From: Solimonas sp966252075
Lineage (GTDB): Bacteria; Pseudomonadota; Gammaproteobacteria; Nevskiales; Nevskiaceae
Assembly: GCA_966252075.1 (NCBI GenBank)
Contig: CBINNP010000169.1
Location: 1 to 7,954 of the forward strand
DNA length: 7,954 nucleotides
Reading direction: 5' to 3'
Below are positions 5,056-7,954 of the stretch, piece by piece. The number at the start of each line of letters is the position of its first letter. Position 1 is the first letter of the stretch. A model generated the notes under the pieces. It had not been told where the DNA came from, did no database searches, and saw only the letters and a list, made by a program, of their open reading frames with translations. Both the position numbers and the translations under genes were made by a program.

Positions 5056-7954
5056 CATGGCGAGGAAACGCGCGGCGCCTGCTCGTCGCAGTCCTGCGTG
5101 TCGACGGCGCGCGATACCAGCGCCACACCTTCGATCCGCCAGCTGACGCGGCAGCGCAGCCGCCGCGTGATCGCGTCGGCATCGCGCAACTCCGGCGCCG
5201 TGTCCCAGACCCTTGCCATGCCATCAGCGCCGCCGCTGAGCAGATAACGGTACTGCGCGCCGAAGCCGGCGTTGTTCCACATCACCGGACCGTCGTGCGC
5301 GAGCAGGGAGTCGATCGGCTCGGCGCGCTGCGCATCCCAGATCTTCAACTGGCCATCGTCGCCGCTGCTCAGCAGCAAGGCACCGTCGTCGCTGAAGCGC
5401 GTGACGCGGACGCTGCCGCTGTGGCCGCCGAGCCGGCGCAGACGATGGTCGGCCAGCCGCCACAGCAGCACTGTCTTGGCGCTGTCGCCGAGTGCCACCT
5501 GCGCACCATCCGGCGAGAACTCGCCGGATGCGAAGTATTCGGATGCCGGGTCGCTGATCCGCTGCAGTACCGCGCCGCTGTGCACGTCGAGAATGAAGGC
5601 GTGTGCGCGTCGTGTGGTGGCGAGCAGGCGGCGGCCATCAAGGCTGAAGGCCAGTACGCCGACGCCGTCGGCGTAGTCCTCGCCCGTGGTCAGTCGCCGC
5701 GTCCAGCGCAGCTGCCGTGTCTTCAGCTCATACAGGCTGACGGCCCCATCGCGGCCATACGCGAAGCTGTCGTCGCGCGGTGACAGCGCCTGCGCGCGCG
5801 CCTCGTCGCGATCGACACGCAGCAGTCGCGTGCCGTCCTGCACGGCATAGACCTCGACGAGATTGCCACCGAGCGCCGCCGCCAGATAACGGTCTTCGCC
5901 GCCGAAGCCAAGCAGCAGCGGAGGCGCCGATAGCGCCTGCGACCAGCGTGTCGCACCGCTGTCGCCATCGACCAGGCGCAAGCTGCGGGCGCTGGCAAGC
6001 GCCAGATGCCGTGCGTCGGCGCCGAAGGCGGCGGCCTGCGTCGGCTCGCCGTCGAGACGCAGCCGCGGCTGCCGGTCGGCGAACTGCCACAGCGAGCCGC
6101 CGCCGGCATCGGCGATGAACATCCGCGCGCCGCTCGCGGCGGTCGCCATCGGCGTCGGCGCGATATCGGCGCCGGCATGGTTGGCGATATCCAGCAGCGG
6201 CATCGGCGGCAGGTTCCACACCACGATCGCGCCATCGCTGCCGCCACTGATCAGCTGCTGCGCGGCCGTATCGTCGCGTTCGACACCGACGCGTGCGAAC
6301 ACTGCCGTGCCGGGCCCGCCGCGATGCGCGTCCAGCGAGTAACGTTCGACACCGGAGTACGGATCGAGGATCGCCAGGCGCCCCTCGCTGAGCCGCGCGA
6401 ACGCCCGGCCTCCGGCTTGCATCGCCGCCAGATTGCGCAGCGGGTCGAAGAAGCGGCTGGCATAGGCGAGCACGCCGCTGCGGCCGTTCCACACGCCCAT
6501 GTCGGCGCGCGTCAGTGTCATCAGCCGCGTGCCATCGATGCTGAGCTGCAAGTCGGTGATCGGCCGGCCGTGACCGCCGCCCATCAGCACCGCACCGCTG
6601 CCGCCATCCCAGACGCGCACCGCGCCGTCGGCGCTGCCGGCAGCGATGGACCCGCAGTCGGCGGTCGAATCCAGCGCCACCGGTCGGCCGCGCAGGCCAT
6701 CGAACTGTCGGCGCAGTGTCAGGCCCTGCGGATCGCGCAGCTCGACGGTGCCATCGCTGCGGCCGACGATGATCGCGCGATCGCCGCGGCAGAAGCGCGC
6801 CGCGCTGAAATCACCCGGCAGGCGCTGCGCGCCGCCACCGAGCGTCTGCAGATTCAGCGCATGCGTCTCGTCGATGTAGACCAGCCGGCGATCGTCGCCA
6901 TCGACCGGCGGCAGCGAGGCGCCATCGCCGATGTGGCGCTCGCCGAACTGCTGCAGCAGGCGGCCGTCGTCGGCGGCGTAGAGTCGCAGCCGGCGCTGCG
7001 GCGCTTCGCGATGCTCGCTGTCGATCCAGATCAGGCCGCCCTTGTCGCTGAAGCCGCCGTAGACGGCCGTGAAGTCGCCGAGATCGATGTCCAGCTGCGG
7101 ACCGCCGCCGGCGCGTGCGTAGACCCGCAGCCGCGAATCGTCACCGATCGCCATCAGCCGACGCGCCTGCGCGTCGCCGTCCGCCAGCAGCACCGGCATC
7201 GGCGTCTGGATGCGCTGCTGCTGGGCATCGACGACGCGCATCGCGCGGCCCAGCATGTAGCGCAAGGCCGGCGTCTGCACGCCCAGCCGGTAGGCTTCCG
7301 CGAGCAGGACCGCAGCGCGGGCTTCGCGATGCGCGAGCAGTTCGTCGCGGCCGCGGCTGTAGAGCGTCTCGATGCGCGCCTGCAAGGCCTGCGTGTCCAG
7401 CGCGCGGCGCTTTTCATCCTGCTGCCAGTGCCAGCCGAGCACGCCGAGCAGGACCAGCGCCGCCGCCGCGCCGGCGGCCAGCAGATGCTGCTGGATGCGC
7501 CGCCGCCGTTCGCGACGACGCAGATCGTCGTAACCGACGCCCAGCATGCCGGCGATCAGTTTGAGGGCTGCGCCCTCGCGGCCATCGGCCTGCGCGGAGA
7601 CATCGGCAGCCAGCGGCTCGGCCTGCACCTCCAGACGCTGACCCTGCGGGCCGTAGCGCTGCAGCAGGGCGGGCGCGAAGACGCCGCCGTCGAGCCCGGA
7701 ATCCTCGATCTTCAGGCACAGCACACGATCTTCGCGGCCGAGCCGCTTGAACGCCTCGACCTCTTCGTTGACCCAGCGTGAGCGCGCGGCGTGCCGTGAA
7801 CAGATGACGATCAGATAGCGCGAATCGCGCAGCGCCCGATGTACCACACCACCGAGGTCGGCCGAGCTGGGCAGTTCGTCGCGATCACGGAACACCGGCA
7901 GCAGACGTCGCGGCACCGCCCCGGCCCAGTGCGGACGCCCGGCCAGCCGCCGCG
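5055..7954 (-). CDS. TIR domain / membrane helix / WD40 beta-propeller protein (5' end cut by window)
   Basis: The frame is open to the right edge. Residues before the GTG at 7914-7916 (RRLAGRPHWAGA) continue the TIR family pattern, so that GTG is not the true start; about 40 N-terminal residues are probably outside. Numbering from the GTG (953 residues), PVFRDRDELPSSADLG (7-22), SRYLIVICS (32-40) and SRWVNEEVEAFK (46-57) are typical of a bacterial TIR domain. Glu52 aligns with the catalytic glutamate of NAD-cleaving TIR domains such as SARM1. LKLIAGMLGVGYDDL (118-132) is a linker typical of this family. RRRERRRR (133-140) precedes one membrane helix (about 145-162), predicting TIR inside and the rest in the periplasm. 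Residues 166-230 are helical. Residues 236-905 are WD40-like repeats with RVWD (434-437), VVWN (565-568), KIWD (858-861) and RVWD (902-905), enough for about two propellers. No NTPase domain is seen. Function is inferred: a sensor-effector. Confidence 0.88.
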   Translation of the reverse strand, partial: RRLAGRPHWAGAVPRRLLPVFRDRDELPSSADLGGVVHRALRDSRYLIVICSRHAARSRWVNEEVEAFKRLGREDRVLCLKIEDSGLDGGVFAPALLQRYGPQGQRLEVQAEPLAADVSAQADGREGAALKLIAGMLGVGYDDLRRRERRRRIQQHLLAAGAAAALVLLGVLGWHWQQDEKRRALDTQALQARIETLYSRGRDELLAHREARAAVLLAEAYRLGVQTPALRYMLGRAMRVVDAQQQRIQTPMPVLLADGDAQARRLMAIGDDSRLRVYARAGGGPQLDIDLGDFTAVYGGFSDKGGLIWIDSEHREAPQRRLRLYAADDGRLLQQFGERHIGDGASLPPVDGDDRRLVYIDETHALNLQTLGGGAQRLPGDFSAARFCRGDRAIIVGRSDGTVELRDPQGLTLRRQFDGLRGRPVALDSTADCGSIAAGSADGAVRVWDGGSGAVLMGGGHGRPITDLQLSIDGTRLMTLTRADMGVWNGRSGVLAYASRFFDPLRNLAAMQAGGRAFARLSEGRLAILDPYSGVERYSLDAHRGGPGTAVFARVGVERDDTAAQQLISGGSDGAIVVWNLPPMPLLDIANHAGADIAPTPMATAASGARMFIADAGGGSLWQFADRQPRLRLDGEPTQAAAFGADARHLALASARSLRLVDGDSGATRWSQALSAPPLLLGFGGEDRYLAAALGGNLVEVYAVQDGTRLLRVDRDEARAQALSPRDDSFAYGRDGAVSLYELKTRQLRWTRRLTTGEDYADGVGVLAFSLDGRRLLATTRRAHAFILDVHSGAVLQRISDPASEYFASGEFSPDGAQVALGDSAKTVLLWRLADHRLRRLGGHSGSVRVTRFSDDGALLLSSGDDGQLKIWDAQRAEPIDSLLAHDGPVMWNNAGFGAQYRYLLSGGADGMARVWDTAPELRDADAITRRLRCRVSWRIEGVALVSRAVDTQDCDEQAPRVSSP

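Noticed and set aside
4519..5058. A 179-codon minus-strand frame rich in Phe/Ala/Thr that looks like a membrane protein
   Set aside because: It is the reverse complement of the AAG/GCC-rich histone-like gene (AAG gives CTT/TTC/TCT), so the hydrophobicity is an artefact. It also crosses the terminator.
6006..7781. A 591-codon open frame on the + strand
   Set aside because: It lies wholly inside the TIR-WD40 gene on the opposite strand. High GC depletes stop codons in the antisense frame, and its translation has no recognisable domain.
7914..7916. GTG as the true start of the TIR-WD40 gene
   Set aside because: The in-frame codons upstream continue to the window edge and fit the TIR family's N-terminal part, and the first TIR strand (FISYSH-like) would otherwise be missing.

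Overview
The window looks like chromosomal DNA of a GC-rich gammaproteobacterium. The proS / lytic transglycosylase / WrbA-like / DUF2069 order and the large TIR-WD40 gene suggest Xanthomonadales or Nevskiales relatives. That placement is inferred from gene content and base composition, not proven. Most of the window is very GC-rich (43 of 60 bases at 1141-1200). The gene at 177-1103 is clearly poorer in GC (49 of 120 bases at 421-540) and looks like a recent arrival.

Layout. Bases 1-137 hold the 3' end of an unrecognised + strand gene. Next is a stand-alone GIY-YIG nuclease with a C-terminal DUF4357-like segment (177-1103, +). It meets a four-gene - strand block tail to tail with a 4-base overlap. 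In transcription order that block is proS (prolyl-tRNA synthetase, start 4395), a small exported lytic transglycosylase (start 2692), a WrbA-type NAD(P)H:quinone oxidoreductase (start 2061) and a four-helix DUF2069 membrane protein (start 1471). Tight junctions (TGATG and ATGA) point to translational coupling. A TACAAT-centred promoter candidate precedes proS, and another precedes the WrbA gene.

A 322-base intergenic region (4396-4717) separates proS from a divergent gene for an 85-residue, lysine/alanine/valine-rich, histone H1-like protein (4718-4975, +). That gene ends in two tandem hairpins. The second is a textbook intrinsic terminator whose last T is also the first base read from the stop codon of the convergent gene.

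The rest (5055 to the right edge, - strand) is one large gene cut at its 5' end by the window. It encodes a TIR domain, a basic stretch plus one membrane helix, a short helical linker and about 670 residues of WD40-like beta-propeller. Positive-inside reasoning puts the TIR domain in the cytoplasm and the propeller in the periplasm. This makes it the most interesting candidate here: a possible transmembrane sensor-effector, perhaps for defence or stress. No CRISPR array, rRNA, tRNA, transposase or integrase was seen.
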